DNA from: Synechococcus sp. CS-1328
GTDB taxonomy: Bacteria > Cyanobacteriota > Cyanobacteriia > PCC-6307 > Cyanobiaceae
Direction of reading: 5' to 3'
Length of the DNA stretch: 64,000 nucleotides
NCBI RefSeq assembly: GCF_025128095.1
Contig: NZ_JAHLYT010000045.1
Location: forward strand, 62,001 to 126,000
Shown: positions 12,097 to 20,700 of the stretch, in pieces
How the letters are laid out: each line of letters opens with the position of its first letter
Numbering within the stretch: position 1 is the first letter of the stretch
Notes under the pieces: model-generated
Told to the model about the DNA's origin: nothing
What the model saw: the letters and a program-made list of their open reading frames with translations, nothing else
Database searches by the model: none
Program-made: the position numbers and the translations under genes

Positions 12097-13410
12097 ATGA
12101 GCGGTTTGCCCTGGCGTAGGCCCCGTCATCTGCTGGCGTTATGCGCCGGTCTCGACCTGGCCGCCTGCCTGGTGCTGGCTGCCGCGATCGATGCGCTGCG
12201 GGGAACCGATCTGCTGGCACAGCCTGGCTGGCTGGTGGCATTCGGGCTGGTCTACCTGCTGTTCGGCTGGCTGCTTGGCACCTATACGGTGCTGCGCTGG
12301 CCCTGGCTGCGGCTGCGGCTGGTGATCCTGCGGCTGGCGATCACCGCCCTGGCCACCATGCTGCTGGTGGCCCTGGTGGACTGGTTTCTCAACCTGCCGG
12401 CTGGTTTGTTCCTCAGCCACCGCAGTACTCAGGTTTATCTGCTGGGTTCCCTCAGCGTCTGGGCTCTGTTGGTGCGTCTCGCTCTGCGCTGGGTTGGCCG
12501 CCGCTATCCCCAGCGGGACTGGGGTCTGATGGCCGCCCCCCACGAAACCCCGTCGATCCTGCGTGAATGGCAACGCACGCCGTTTGCTGTCACGCCCCGG
12601 GTGCTGCCCCTCTCTGGTCATGCCGTCTCCCCCGGTGGGGTGGTGCTCGGCAGTGACCTGCGCCTGGCCCCCGACCAGGAGCGTCAGCTGCGCGCCCTGG
12701 GGGAGGGGGGCGTGCCGATCACCACGGTGATCGAGCTGGCGGAGCGGGAGCTGGAGCGCCTGCCGCCGGCTCTGTTGCCTGGGGATTGGCTCTCCCAGGC
12801 CGACATCCCCTGGTCTGACACCTTCAGCGTCCAGCGTCAGCTCAAGCGTGCCGCCGATGTGGTGGTGGCGCTGCTGCTGCTGCTGCTCGCGCTGCCGGTG
12901 ATGCTGCTGGCCGGCCTGTTGATCTGGTTGGAGGACCGCGGCCCGGTGTTCTACGTGCAGGCCCGCAGCGGCTGGATGGGCAAGACCTTCCGCCTGCTGA
13001 AGCTGCGCACCATGACGGATGCAGATGCGGATGCCCCCGCCAGCTGGACCGTTCCCGGTGATGGCCGCATCACCAGAGTCGGGCAGGTGTTGCGCCGGGT
13101 GCGGCTCGATGAGCTGCCGCAGCTGGTCAATGTGCTCAGCGGCGACATGAGCCTGATCGGTCCCCGGCCGGAACGTCCCGAGCACGAGGCCGACCTTGAG
13201 GCCCACATCCCCCACTACCGCAAGCGGCACTGGATGCGACCCGGCCTGAGCGGCTGGGCCCAGGTGTCGGCACCCTATGCCGCCAGCCTGGAGGAAGCCG
13301 AACTCAAGCTCAGCTACGACCTCTATTACCTCCACAACTGGAGCACCGCCCTGGATCTGTTGATTCTGTTCAAGACCATCAAGATCGTGCTCAAGGCAGG
13401 AGGACGCTGA
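12097..13410 (+). CDS. initiating sugar-phosphate transferase (polyprenyl glycosylphosphotransferase)
   Basis: Likely starts a surface polysaccharide by moving a sugar-1-phosphate from a UDP-sugar to undecaprenyl phosphate at the cytoplasmic membrane. The N-terminal half has four hydrophobic helices (about residues 10-30, 43-62, 70-95 and 112-128), as in WbaP/WcaJ proteins. The C-terminal half is a PF02397 bacterial sugar transferase domain: a membrane hairpin DVVVALLLLLLALPVMLL, the EDRGPVFYVQARSG motif, FRLLKLRTM, RRVRLDELPQLVNVLSGDMS and SLIGPRPERPEH, then RPGLSGWAQV. All catalytic landmarks are present (437 aa). It is one base from the following dehydratase gene, so the two form an operon. 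Confidence 0.92.
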   Translation: MSGLPWRRPRHLLALCAGLDLAACLVLAAAIDALRGTDLLAQPGWLVAFGLVYLLFGWLLGTYTVLRWPWLRLRLVILRLAITALATMLLVALVDWFLNLPAGLFLSHRSTQVYLLGSLSVWALLVRLALRWVGRRYPQRDWGLMAAPHETPSILREWQRTPFAVTPRVLPLSGHAVSPGGVVLGSDLRLAPDQERQLRALGEGGVPITTVIELAERELERLPPALLPGDWLSQADIPWSDTFSVQRQLKRAADVVVALLLLLLALPVMLLAGLLIWLEDRGPVFYVQARSGWMGKTFRLLKLRTMTDADADAPASWTVPGDGRITRVGQVLRRVRLDELPQLVNVLSGDMSLIGPRPERPEHEADLEAHIPHYRKRHWMRPGLSGWAQVSAPYAASLEEAELKLSYDLYYLHNWSTALDLLILFKTIKIVLKAGGR

Positions 13411-13411
13411 G

Positions 13412-14368
13412 ATGAAGGCACTGGTGTTCGGCTGCACGGGCCAGGATGGCTCGCTCCTATGTCGCTCGCTGCTGCGCCAGGGGGTGGAGGTGGTGGGGCT
13501 ATCGCGTTCCAGTAATCCCAACCTCGCCACCCATCAGCAGCTCGGCATCGCTGGGGACCTGGAACTCACCACCGCCGATCTCTGTGATTTCCGCGAGATC
13601 CTGGAGCTGATCACACGCCACCAGCCCGACGCGATCTACAACCTGGCGGCTCAGTCGTCCGTGGGCCTCTCCTTCCGCCAGCCGGTCGATACCTTCAACA
13701 GCATCATCAACGGCACTATCAATCTGCTGGAGGTGGCGCGCTTTGCCTCCTTTGACGGCCGCCTCTACTTCGCCGGCAGCAGCGAGATCTTCGGCAACAC
13801 CGACCAACCAGCCGGTGTGGGCAGCCTCCGCCATCCGCTCAGCCCCTACGCCATCGCCAAGGATGCCAGCTTCAACACCGTGCAGGTGTACCGCCAGGCC
13901 TATGGACTGAAGTGCGTCACCGGCGTGCTGTTCAACCACGAATCGCCTTATCGCTCAGCCACCTTCGTGACCCGCAAGATCGTCGATGGGGCCCTGCGTT
14001 GTCTGCGTGATCCGGGTTTCCGCCTGCAACTGGGCGATCTCTCCGTGGCGCGTGACTGGGGCTGGGCGGAGGAATACATCGAGGCGATGCAGCTGATCCT
14101 GCATGCCGATCCGCTGCAGGATCAGGTGATCTGCACGGGGCGGATGGAAACACTGGAGTATTTCGTGGCCCGGGTGTTCCGTGAGCTTGATCTCGATTGG
14201 CACGACCACGTGGATCTGGTGGCAAGCCTGCGGCGTCCCTCGGAAATTCTCTGCAGCGTCGGCGATCCGGCGCCGATGCAGGACCGCCATGGCTGGCGGG
14301 CCCGCCGGGATGTGGACGGGGTGATCACGGCCCTGATCGCCCATGCCCGGCAGGCGTCGCTGCCCTGA
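13412..14368 (+). CDS. GDP-mannose 4,6-dehydratase family protein
   Basis: A short-chain dehydrogenase-type nucleotide-sugar enzyme. The NAD(P)-binding GCTGQDGS is at about 8-15 and the catalytic YxxxK is SPYAIAKD (Tyr/Lys about 144-148); SS of FAGSSEIFG supplies the third residue. FNHESPYRSATFVTRKIVDGALR is close to the GDP-mannose dehydratase signature FNHESPRRG..FVTRKI, but the RRGE part is changed to YRSA and the protein is 318 aa, shorter than the usual 340-370 aa. The substrate may therefore be GDP-mannose or a related GDP-sugar. The gene follows the initiating transferase by one base and ends 22 bases from the convergent GT4 gene. Confidence 0.85.
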   Translation: MKALVFGCTGQDGSLLCRSLLRQGVEVVGLSRSSNPNLATHQQLGIAGDLELTTADLCDFREILELITRHQPDAIYNLAAQSSVGLSFRQPVDTFNSIINGTINLLEVARFASFDGRLYFAGSSEIFGNTDQPAGVGSLRHPLSPYAIAKDASFNTVQVYRQAYGLKCVTGVLFNHESPYRSATFVTRKIVDGALRCLRDPGFRLQLGDLSVARDWGWAEEYIEAMQLILHADPLQDQVICTGRMETLEYFVARVFRELDLDWHDHVDLVASLRRPSEILCSVGDPAPMQDRHGWRARRDVDGVITALIAHARQASLP

Positions 14369-14390
14369 TTCGGCGGCTCTGAGCTTCCCC

Positions 14391-15449
14391 CTACGCCCCA
14401 GACCGCAGACCGCCATAGGCCTCGAGGTGCTCCTCGACCAGCCGCTCCATGCCGTAGTGCTGCCGCAGGCGCTCGTAGGCCTCGCCACCGAGCCGCTGCC
14501 GGGGCCGGTCGAGGTCAGCTCTGGGGCCCTCGGCCAGCCACTCGGCCCAGGCGCCGGCATTGAGGGCCGGCAGCAGGGTGGCGTAGCTCTGGCCCACCTC
14601 CCGGTGCACCTCCAGATCGGAGGCCACCACCGGGGTGTCGCAGGCGAGGGCTTCGATCAGGGGGAGGGAGAACCCCTCAGCCAGCGACGGCACCAGCACG
14701 GCTTCGGCGTGGCGGTAGAGCCAGGCCAGCAGCGGATCCGTCGCGGCCAGCTGCAGCACGGCACCTTCGAGCCCCTGGCCGCTGATCCAGCGCCGTTCCT
14801 CTGTTCTCCAGGGGCCTCCACCGGCACAGACCAGCAGGGGCTGATCCCTGTGGCCCGCCCGGTTGGCGTCGCCGCGGTGCAGCAGGCTCAGGGCCCGCAG
14901 CAGCGTCAGGCCGTTCTTGTAGGCGTGGCGCTTGCCCACCATCAGCCAGAACCGTCGCCCTTCCAGCGCCGCCACGGGCTGGGGGACCAGCCTGTCGATG
15001 GCGGTGGCCAGGTGGATCACCCGCAGGGGCGCCCGCAGGTTCGGCTGGAAGAAGGCCAGGTCGTCGGCGCTGGCAGCGCTGATGCTGAGGATCAGGTCGG
15101 AAGCCTCCAGCCACCCCGCCTTGTTGGCATGGGGGGAGCGCAGGCCCGGCAGGAAGAAGTGCTCGGGATGGCGCTCCGGCGTCATGTCGAACAGGCTGCT
15201 GACCAGGCGTTGATGGCGGCGCAGCCGGTAGGGCCGACCGCCGTAGTAGGTGGCGTGCACCACATCCGCCTGGCGCCAGGGCTGGTGCGCGGGCCAGCGG
15301 CGCTCGCCGGCCATCCACACCTCGGCGCCGGCGGTGCCCAGCTCCTGGGCCAGTTCGCGGAAGTAGCGGCTGATCCCCCCGCGCCGCTGCCGCCGGAAGA
15401 TCTGGCCATCGAAGCCGATGCTGACGCTCGGGGAGGGGCGAGAGGGCAT
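14391..15449 (-). CDS. GT4-family glycosyltransferase
   Basis: A retaining GT-B glycosyltransferase of family 4, probably adding a mannose-like sugar to the growing glycan on the cytoplasmic side. The N-domain has the opening FDGQIFRRQRRGGISRYFREL seen in the GT4 subgroup of WbaZ/MtfB-like mannosyltransferases; the C-domain has LMVGKRHAYKNGLTLLRAL (nucleotide-sugar phosphate clamp) and VPSLAEGFSLPLIEALACDTPVVAS, which holds the two family glutamates (E-x7-E). 352 aa, normal length. Divergent from the GT2 gene that begins 36 bases away. Sugar specificity cannot be read from the sequence. Confidence 0.9.
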   Translation of the reverse strand: MPSRPSPSVSIGFDGQIFRRQRRGGISRYFRELAQELGTAGAEVWMAGERRWPAHQPWRQADVVHATYYGGRPYRLRRHQRLVSSLFDMTPERHPEHFFLPGLRSPHANKAGWLEASDLILSISAASADDLAFFQPNLRAPLRVIHLATAIDRLVPQPVAALEGRRFWLMVGKRHAYKNGLTLLRALSLLHRGDANRAGHRDQPLLVCAGGGPWRTEERRWISGQGLEGAVLQLAATDPLLAWLYRHAEAVLVPSLAEGFSLPLIEALACDTPVVASDLEVHREVGQSYATLLPALNAGAWAEWLAEGPRADLDRPRQRLGGEAYERLRQHYGMERLVEEHLEAYGGLRSGA

Positions 15450-15485
15450 GCTTCAGTCTCCGGTATCCCGGGTCACAGCGTGCCC

Positions 15486-16379
15486 ATGGACCCCCGCCCT
15501 GCCGCCGATCCCAACTCCGCCGCTTCCGATTTGAAAGCCGGGCTGCCGCTGGTGACGCTGATCACCCCCTGCCTCGAAGCCGCGAGCACCTTGCCCGAGA
15601 CGCTCATGAGCGTGGCGCGGGCCCGGCAGATCCTGCAGCAGAGCGGTGAGGAGCTGGAGCATCTGGTGCTTGATGGCGGCTCCCGGGACGGCACCCAACG
15701 ACTGCTGGAGCGGCATGCAGCCCGTCATTCCTTCTGCTGCTGGCAGACGGATATCGGCGGCGGCCCCTATGCCGCCATGAATGTGGGTCTGCGGCTGGCG
15801 CGCGGCCACTACAGCCATGTGCTCAACGCCGACGATCTCCTGCTGGATCCAGGCGCCTACGCGGCCTTCCTCCTGCAGGCTCGGCGGCAGCAAGCCGCTC
15901 TGCTGCTGGCCTCGATCGGTTACTTCCGCCGGCCTGACCGTTGGCTGCGGGCCCGCTGGATGGTGCCATCCCCGCCACGGGATCCGGCGCTCTGGCATCA
16001 GCAGCTCCGCAGGGGGCTGCACTATCCCCATCCCGGCTTTCTGGCCGAAACCGCTTTATACCGAACCACCGGGTTCGATGAGCGCTACAGCCTCTCCGCC
16101 GATTACAAGCTGATGCAGACGCTGCTGCTGCGACCCGAGCTCGCGGATCGCGTCCAGATCTGCTCGGACCCACTGGTGGCGATGGCGGAGGGCGGGGCCA
16201 CCGGCGGCTGGCGGGCGATCCTGCGGGGCCGGCGGCAGTTGCTCGCGATCAACCGGGAGCTGGGGATCGTGGCGCCGGCCTGGCGGCGCTACTGGGGCAA
16301 GCTGCGCCTGCGGCTGGGGCCGCGGCCGGCTCCGATACCCTTGCCCGATTGTCCAGGAGTGGAGGGGTGGCGCCGCTGA
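15486..16379 (+). CDS. GT2-family glycosyltransferase
   Basis: A GT-A inverting glycosyltransferase of family 2. The start of the fold is seen in LVTLITPCLEAASTLPETLMSVARA, the nucleotide-binding acid in LEHLVLDGGSRDGTQRLLE, and the metal-binding DxD equivalent in HVLNADDLL (about residues 117-125). HPGFLAETALYRTTGFDERYSLSADYKLM matches the acceptor-side region of WcaA-like enzymes. ATG at 15486 is chosen; a GTG sits six bases upstream. The same frame is open far upstream, but there it is antisense to the GT4 gene. The last 13 bases overlap the next gene, a sign of coupled translation. 297 aa. Confidence 0.88.
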   Translation: MDPRPAADPNSAASDLKAGLPLVTLITPCLEAASTLPETLMSVARARQILQQSGEELEHLVLDGGSRDGTQRLLERHAARHSFCCWQTDIGGGPYAAMNVGLRLARGHYSHVLNADDLLLDPGAYAAFLLQARRQQAALLLASIGYFRRPDRWLRARWMVPSPPRDPALWHQQLRRGLHYPHPGFLAETALYRTTGFDERYSLSADYKLMQTLLLRPELADRVQICSDPLVAMAEGGATGGWRAILRGRRQLLAINRELGIVAPAWRRYWGKLRLRLGPRPAPIPLPDCPGVEGWRR

Positions 16380-17551
16380 ACATCGCCTTCGATGTGAGCC
16401 AGACGGGTCGGCGCAAGGCTGGTTGTGGGTTCTACGCCGCCGCCCTGATCGACGGCCTGCTGGCCTCGGGTGCAGCGCACCACTTCACCCTGCTGACCAG
16501 CTTCGGCGATTTCTTTCACGATCCCACCCAGGCGGCGGCCTTTCCGCATCGCCGCCAGGGGGTGGCCTACGGGCCGCGCCTGCTGCGCCGCAGTGATGCG
16601 GAGGCCTTCTGGCGGGATCAGCAGCGGGTGAACGAACGGCTCGGCGGTTTCGATCTGGTGCACGCCAATAACTTCTGGTGTCCCCCCTGGCGGTTGCCCT
16701 GCCGCTTGATCTACACGCTCTACGACATGAGCTTCGCGGAGCACCCGGAATGGACCACCGAGAAGAATCGACTTGGTTGCTTCCAGGGCGTGTTGCAGGC
16801 CTCCCTGCATGCGGACTGGCTGGTGGCCATCTCCCACGCCTCGAAGCGTGCGTTCCTGCGCCATTACCCCCACGTGGTGCCAGAGCGGGTGCGGGTGATT
16901 CATCCCGCCTCCCGCTTTGATCAGCCCGGCTTCGATGTGCAACCCGCCCAGCCGCGTGGTGAGTTGTTCCGCAGCGGCCAGCCCTTTCTGCTCTCCACCG
17001 GCACGATCGAACCGCGCAAGAATCAGCGCTTCCTGCTGGAGGTCTACAACCGCTTCCGGGAGCGTGGTGGTGCCGCGATTCCGCTGGTGCTGGCGGGTGG
17101 CAAGGGCTGGTTGATGGAGGGCTTCGAGAAGGATCTGGCCGCCTCCCCCTGGGCTGCCGACATCCACCTGCTCGGCTATGTGAGAGATCGGGAACTGGTC
17201 TGGCTGTACCGCCACTGCCTGGTCAATCTCTATCCCAGCCACTACGAGGGTTTCGGGCTGCCGGTGCTGGAGGGGATGGGGCAGGGGGCTCCCGTGATCT
17301 CCTCCAACAGCACCTCCCTGCCCGAGATCGTGGCCGATGCCGGCCTGCTGCTGGCGCCGGATGATCGCGACGGCTGGGTGGAGGCCATCGAGAGCCTGGT
17401 CGCGGAGCCGCGGCGGCGCGAGGCCTTGGCGGTGGCGGCCCGGCAGCGGGCTGCCGGATTCAGCTGGGAGGAGAGCACTGGGCAGCTCCTGGATCTCTAT
17501 GCGGAAGCGGGCAGCCTGGAGAGGCGTCATCGCTTGGTTAGTGTTCACTGA
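16367..17551 (+). CDS. GT4-family glycosyltransferase
   Basis: A second GT-B family 4 enzyme, 394 aa from the chosen start. The N-domain begins NIAFDVSQTGRRKAGCGFYAAALID, typical of GT4 proteins that transfer from GDP- or UDP-sugars, and the C-domain has LLSTGTIEPRKNQRFLLEVY and LYPSHYEGFGLPVLEGMGQGAPVISS with the E-x7-E pair. The start is decided by an AGGAG ribosome site at 16355-16359, seven bases ahead of a GTG at 16367; a TTG at 16349 has no such site. It overlaps the upstream GT2 gene by 13 bases. An imperfect hairpin covers its stop codon. Sugar specificity is unknown. Confidence 0.9.
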   Translation: MAPLNIAFDVSQTGRRKAGCGFYAAALIDGLLASGAAHHFTLLTSFGDFFHDPTQAAAFPHRRQGVAYGPRLLRRSDAEAFWRDQQRVNERLGGFDLVHANNFWCPPWRLPCRLIYTLYDMSFAEHPEWTTEKNRLGCFQGVLQASLHADWLVAISHASKRAFLRHYPHVVPERVRVIHPASRFDQPGFDVQPAQPRGELFRSGQPFLLSTGTIEPRKNQRFLLEVYNRFRERGGAAIPLVLAGGKGWLMEGFEKDLAASPWAADIHLLGYVRDRELVWLYRHCLVNLYPSHYEGFGLPVLEGMGQGAPVISSNSTSLPEIVADAGLLLAPDDRDGWVEAIESLVAEPRRREALAVAARQRAAGFSWEESTGQLLDLYAEAGSLERRHRLVSVH

Positions 17552-17584
17552 AATCCAGATGGACGATTTGTATTCTGGACTCAG
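17548..17584 (+). repeat. inverted repeat over the GT4 stop codon
   Basis: TCCAGA (17554-17559) and TCTGGA (17574-17579) are perfect reverse complements, and the flanking CTGA (17548-17551) and TCAG (17581-17584) extend the pairing with a small internal loop. The left arm contains the TGA stop of the GT4 gene. There is no T-run afterwards, so a terminator role is doubtful; it could act as an RNA-stabilising 3' end. It marks the boundary where base composition drops into the AT-richer segment. Confidence 0.35.
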
Positions 17585-17843
17585 TTCAGCACTTGGGAGA
17601 TGACCTGCCGAGGGGACTGTCAGATGGAGAGCACTTTGCAGAGCAGGCCCATCAGTCCTTTCCCTGCAGGCTTGGAGCAGATCTTTTCCTGTCGGTATCT
17701 TCAGTCTTCACTCAAATCGTTTTGACCAGTGAGCTGGGGCCAACCTGATGGCTGAATCCAGTGCTTGTTTTATCGCCTTCGGGGCTGCCTGGCAGGGGCA
17801 GTGGTTTCAACCTTCGTGATACAATCGCAAAAAAACACGGTTG
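17552..17843. other. 292-base intergenic spacer, AT-richer
   Basis: The longest gene-free stretch in the window. Past the hairpin at its left end I see no open frame of convincing length, no RNA gene and no terminal repeats. Base composition changes here from the GC-rich surroundings to the AT-rich downstream gene. A TACAAT sequence at 17820-17825, just ahead of the next start codon, resembles a -10 box, but no good -35 box is placed correctly. An A-run (17829-17835) precedes the start of the following gene; no Shine-Dalgarno site is visible. Confidence 0.5.
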
Positions 17844-20630
17844 ATGAGCTTGGAGCGGATTGCGTTTACGATTTGCAATGCGAGCTATCTTCCGTATGCG
17901 ATTGAGTGCGAGCGCTCGTTTTTAGCCCATCACCAGAGCGGCTGGACGTTTCTGATATTTTTGGTGGATCACCCGCGATTGCTGCCGCATGACGTGAATG
18001 CGCTGAGGCAGATATTGTCTTCTGATAAAAGCAAGATCTTCGCGGTTTCGGATATTTTCTCGGGATCCAAAGATGTCTCTGGCATGAGCCTATATTATGA
18101 TATAACAGAATACAGTACCGCCCTAAAGCCATGGATTTTTTCCTATGTGTTTGAACACTTTGCCCCCGCCTCGGCTACTTATATTGACCCGGATATTCAG
18201 TTCTTCGGTTCCTTTCCCCGCGAGGAGATTTTCTTTGGTGAATTTGATTGCTTGGTAACGCCGCATGTTCTGACAGACTCATTGAATTCTGTGCAGCAGC
18301 CAACACTCCAGAACATCCGATCTTGTGGATCCTATAATTTTGGCTTTGTTCACTTTGAGAATACTTCACCTTCGATGCGGGTGATTGATTTCTGGAGGCG
18401 ACAACTCGTTTACGATGCTCTAATAAGTTTTGAAGAGAATTTATTTACTGATCAGAGATTTGGCGATTTGTTTCCCTGTCTCTGCAGCGTTCGTGTCAGT
18501 CATAATCCTGCTCTTAATGTTGCCTACTGGAATCTGCAGGAGCGCCTGGTTCATGGGATCCCTCCAGATCTCCCCTCTGTTCGGCTTGTCAGTGGTGGAC
18601 AAGAACAGCAACGTGATCATCCCCTGATTTTCTTTCATTTCAGTGCTTTAAGCCCTCATGGCTCAATAGGAATTTCAAGGCATGGAGGGGTGCAGCCAAG
18701 ATACGCGCGCGGTAGCAATAAGACGATTGAATGTCTTATGACTAATTATGAAGCAGCCATAGCCCTTCATCGTCAGAAGATTGAGGACCTGGCTCTTCTT
18801 CTGCGGCCTGATCTGATTGGCGCCATTGGCTTTGATCATGCCGGTATCCAGAAAGTCTATCGACTGAAACCCCAGCAACGCCGGGATCTCAATCGGTTTC
18901 TTAAGGCTCGAGCTGCAATGAATGCCCTGTGCCTTCCTCCCTCTCGGTTTGTTGATGAAGACTCTTTTCTCAGTTCACTCCACGGGTTTGCTTCGCAATC
19001 CGACAGTCTCATTCGTCAATCAGCCTTAAATATATTTGGAGCAATTGGTCTCCAGATTCCTGGACTCAGCTTGCACCCTGCCCAGGCCGGTGGGGATGTT
19101 GAGCGGGGACCCAAAGCCCAGCTCAACATTGTGGGCTATCCCAACTTCTCGTTCGGGATCGGGAGAATTACGGCATTGATTCTTGAAGGGCTAACGAATG
19201 CAGGGATTAGAATTTCATTCGTGGTAGATCCTGCCAATGCTAAGTCTGTCCTGCCAGGTGACCTTGCATGGGTTGAATCTCTTTCTTCTCTTTCGTCTTT
19301 TAACCCTGAGGTTCCAACACTATTTTTGATCAATGCTGATCAGCTTCTCCACTATATTAATACGGGCATCGCTGAGCACTGCTTTTCCAGGGTCTGCAAT
19401 CTGGGCTATTGGTGGTGGGAGCTGGAGCGCCCCGTGCCTGTCCATAGCGAGGCGGCCCGCTTTCTGGACAAAGTGTTAGCGCCAACTCGATTTATTTTTG
19501 ACAGCCTTGCTCATGCAGTTCCATCTCGCAAGCTCGTCTATGCTCCACTTGATTATCATGAGCTTTACAGCAGTCTAAATGCTTCCAGCGATAAGTTGAT
19601 TGAGGATCAAGGGCAAGACCATGGAGCCCAGGGCTTTCTTTATGGATTGGGCTTGGATTTAGAGCTCAAAAAGTTTGCTACGCTGACTTTGATGGTGTTT
19701 GACTTCCATAGTTGTATCGAAAGGAAAAACCCCTGGACGGTGCTGGATATTTTCTCTGAAGCTGATTTTACTGATCATGCTTTGATCATCAAATGCTCTG
19801 GCGGGGCTGCAATGGCTGATCAGTATGTGCGCTTGATTGAGAGGGTTGCTGCCATGCCTAATGTCTTCCTCCTAGATAAACGGCTCAGTGAGGCTGATCT
19901 GGGCAGGCTTTTCAGCGCATGCCAGATCTACGTTTCTCCTCATCGGGCCGAAGGCTTGGGTCTCAACATCATTGAGGCCGATGCCAGTGGTTTGGCGACG
20001 GTTACGACCAATTATGGCGGAATTTCAGATTATCCATTTTTTGGGCCGGGTCCACACTTCAGGGTGGGATACCGCAAGGAGCCCATATCCTCCGGCTCGC
20101 TTGTTTATCAGCCTTATCTTAAGGGCATGACGGATTCTCTGCTCTGGGCCGAGCCAGATCAGGTGGATTTTGGCCGTGGTTTGCGCGAGTGCATTGCACA
20201 GGTTTCTTTGCTTTCAAACACACAGCCTGTAGACGCTGTTTCCGGCTCTGTGATCCCGGTTCAGTCGACAACCATCGTTTCAGTCCTCCAAGATCTATTG
20301 GTGAGTCAGGCTCAAGCTGTTTCGGTTCACCGAGCCAGCCTCTCCAAGGCAGTGGCGGCCCGGACACCTGCTGCCATTGCAGTTGTGCCAACGCTTTCAG
20401 AAGCCAAGCGCCAATTATATTTTGCCGCTAGCCAGTTATTGCGCAGTGTCAAGCAGTCGCTGTCTGCAGTCAAGAATCTGGCGAATGTCTGCCGATTGAT
20501 TCTCTGGCTTCTTTTGCGTCGGCGTATGCCACTTCGGACCCTTTTACGCTCTCTCGTCTCGCGTCGGGCTTATCTTCGGCGTCCCCGGATCCTCGGCAGG
20601 GTCAACACTCCTCCGGCAAGCATGGATTAA
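17844..20630 (+). CDS. large two-domain glycosyltransferase (AT-rich gene)
   Basis: A 928-aa protein with two apparent glycosyltransferase halves. The N-terminal half (about 1-300) looks GT-A-like: FTICNASYLPYAIECERSFLAHH resembles the opening of GT8-like folds, and YIDPDIQFFGS (about 114-124) supplies an Asp-x-Asp metal site. The C-terminal half (about 425-790) reads as GT-B family 4: LNIVGYPNFSFGIGR, an ELERPVPVHSEAARFLD segment, LIIKCSGG, and SPHRAEGLGLNIIEADASG with two glutamates, although spacing departs from standard GT4. A basic tail of about 80 residues ends the protein. ATG at 17844 is preferred over the TTG just before it. The gene is clearly AT-richer than its neighbours, with codons to match, suggesting transfer. 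Confidence 0.8.
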   Translation: MSLERIAFTICNASYLPYAIECERSFLAHHQSGWTFLIFLVDHPRLLPHDVNALRQILSSDKSKIFAVSDIFSGSKDVSGMSLYYDITEYSTALKPWIFSYVFEHFAPASATYIDPDIQFFGSFPREEIFFGEFDCLVTPHVLTDSLNSVQQPTLQNIRSCGSYNFGFVHFENTSPSMRVIDFWRRQLVYDALISFEENLFTDQRFGDLFPCLCSVRVSHNPALNVAYWNLQERLVHGIPPDLPSVRLVSGGQEQQRDHPLIFFHFSALSPHGSIGISRHGGVQPRYARGSNKTIECLMTNYEAAIALHRQKIEDLALLLRPDLIGAIGFDHAGIQKVYRLKPQQRRDLNRFLKARAAMNALCLPPSRFVDEDSFLSSLHGFASQSDSLIRQSALNIFGAIGLQIPGLSLHPAQAGGDVERGPKAQLNIVGYPNFSFGIGRITALILEGLTNAGIRISFVVDPANAKSVLPGDLAWVESLSSLSSFNPEVPTLFLINADQLLHYINTGIAEHCFSRVCNLGYWWWELERPVPVHSEAARFLDKVLAPTRFIFDSLAHAVPSRKLVYAPLDYHELYSSLNASSDKLIEDQGQDHGAQGFLYGLGLDLELKKFATLTLMVFDFHSCIERKNPWTVLDIFSEADFTDHALIIKCSGGAAMADQYVRLIERVAAMPNVFLLDKRLSEADLGRLFSACQIYVSPHRAEGLGLNIIEADASGLATVTTNYGGISDYPFFGPGPHFRVGYRKEPISSGSLVYQPYLKGMTDSLLWAEPDQVDFGRGLRECIAQVSLLSNTQPVDAVSGSVIPVQSTTIVSVLQDLLVSQAQAVSVHRASLSKAVAARTPAAIAVVPTLSEAKRQLYFAASQLLRSVKQSLSAVKNLANVCRLILWLLLRRRMPLRTLLRSLVSRRAYLRRPRILGRVNTPPASMD

Positions 20631-20700
20631 TCCCCTTCCATACGCTCCAGTCGAGGCAGGTCAGCCTGTAGTGGTCGATGAGCTGCCTCAGGGGGGGCTG

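Noticed and set aside
14343-15485. Upstream extension of the GT2 frame over the GT4 gene.
   Set aside because: The extension is antisense to a well-supported GT4 gene; the GT2 domain starts at the ATG at 15486.
17552-17843. Insertion sequence or attachment site at the border of the AT-rich gene.
   Set aside because: No terminal inverted repeats, target duplications, transposase remnants or tRNA were seen on either side.
20653-20689. Inverted repeat GAGGCAG / CTGCCTC between two convergent genes.
   Set aside because: Only seven bases with a 23-base spacer and no T-run; could be chance.
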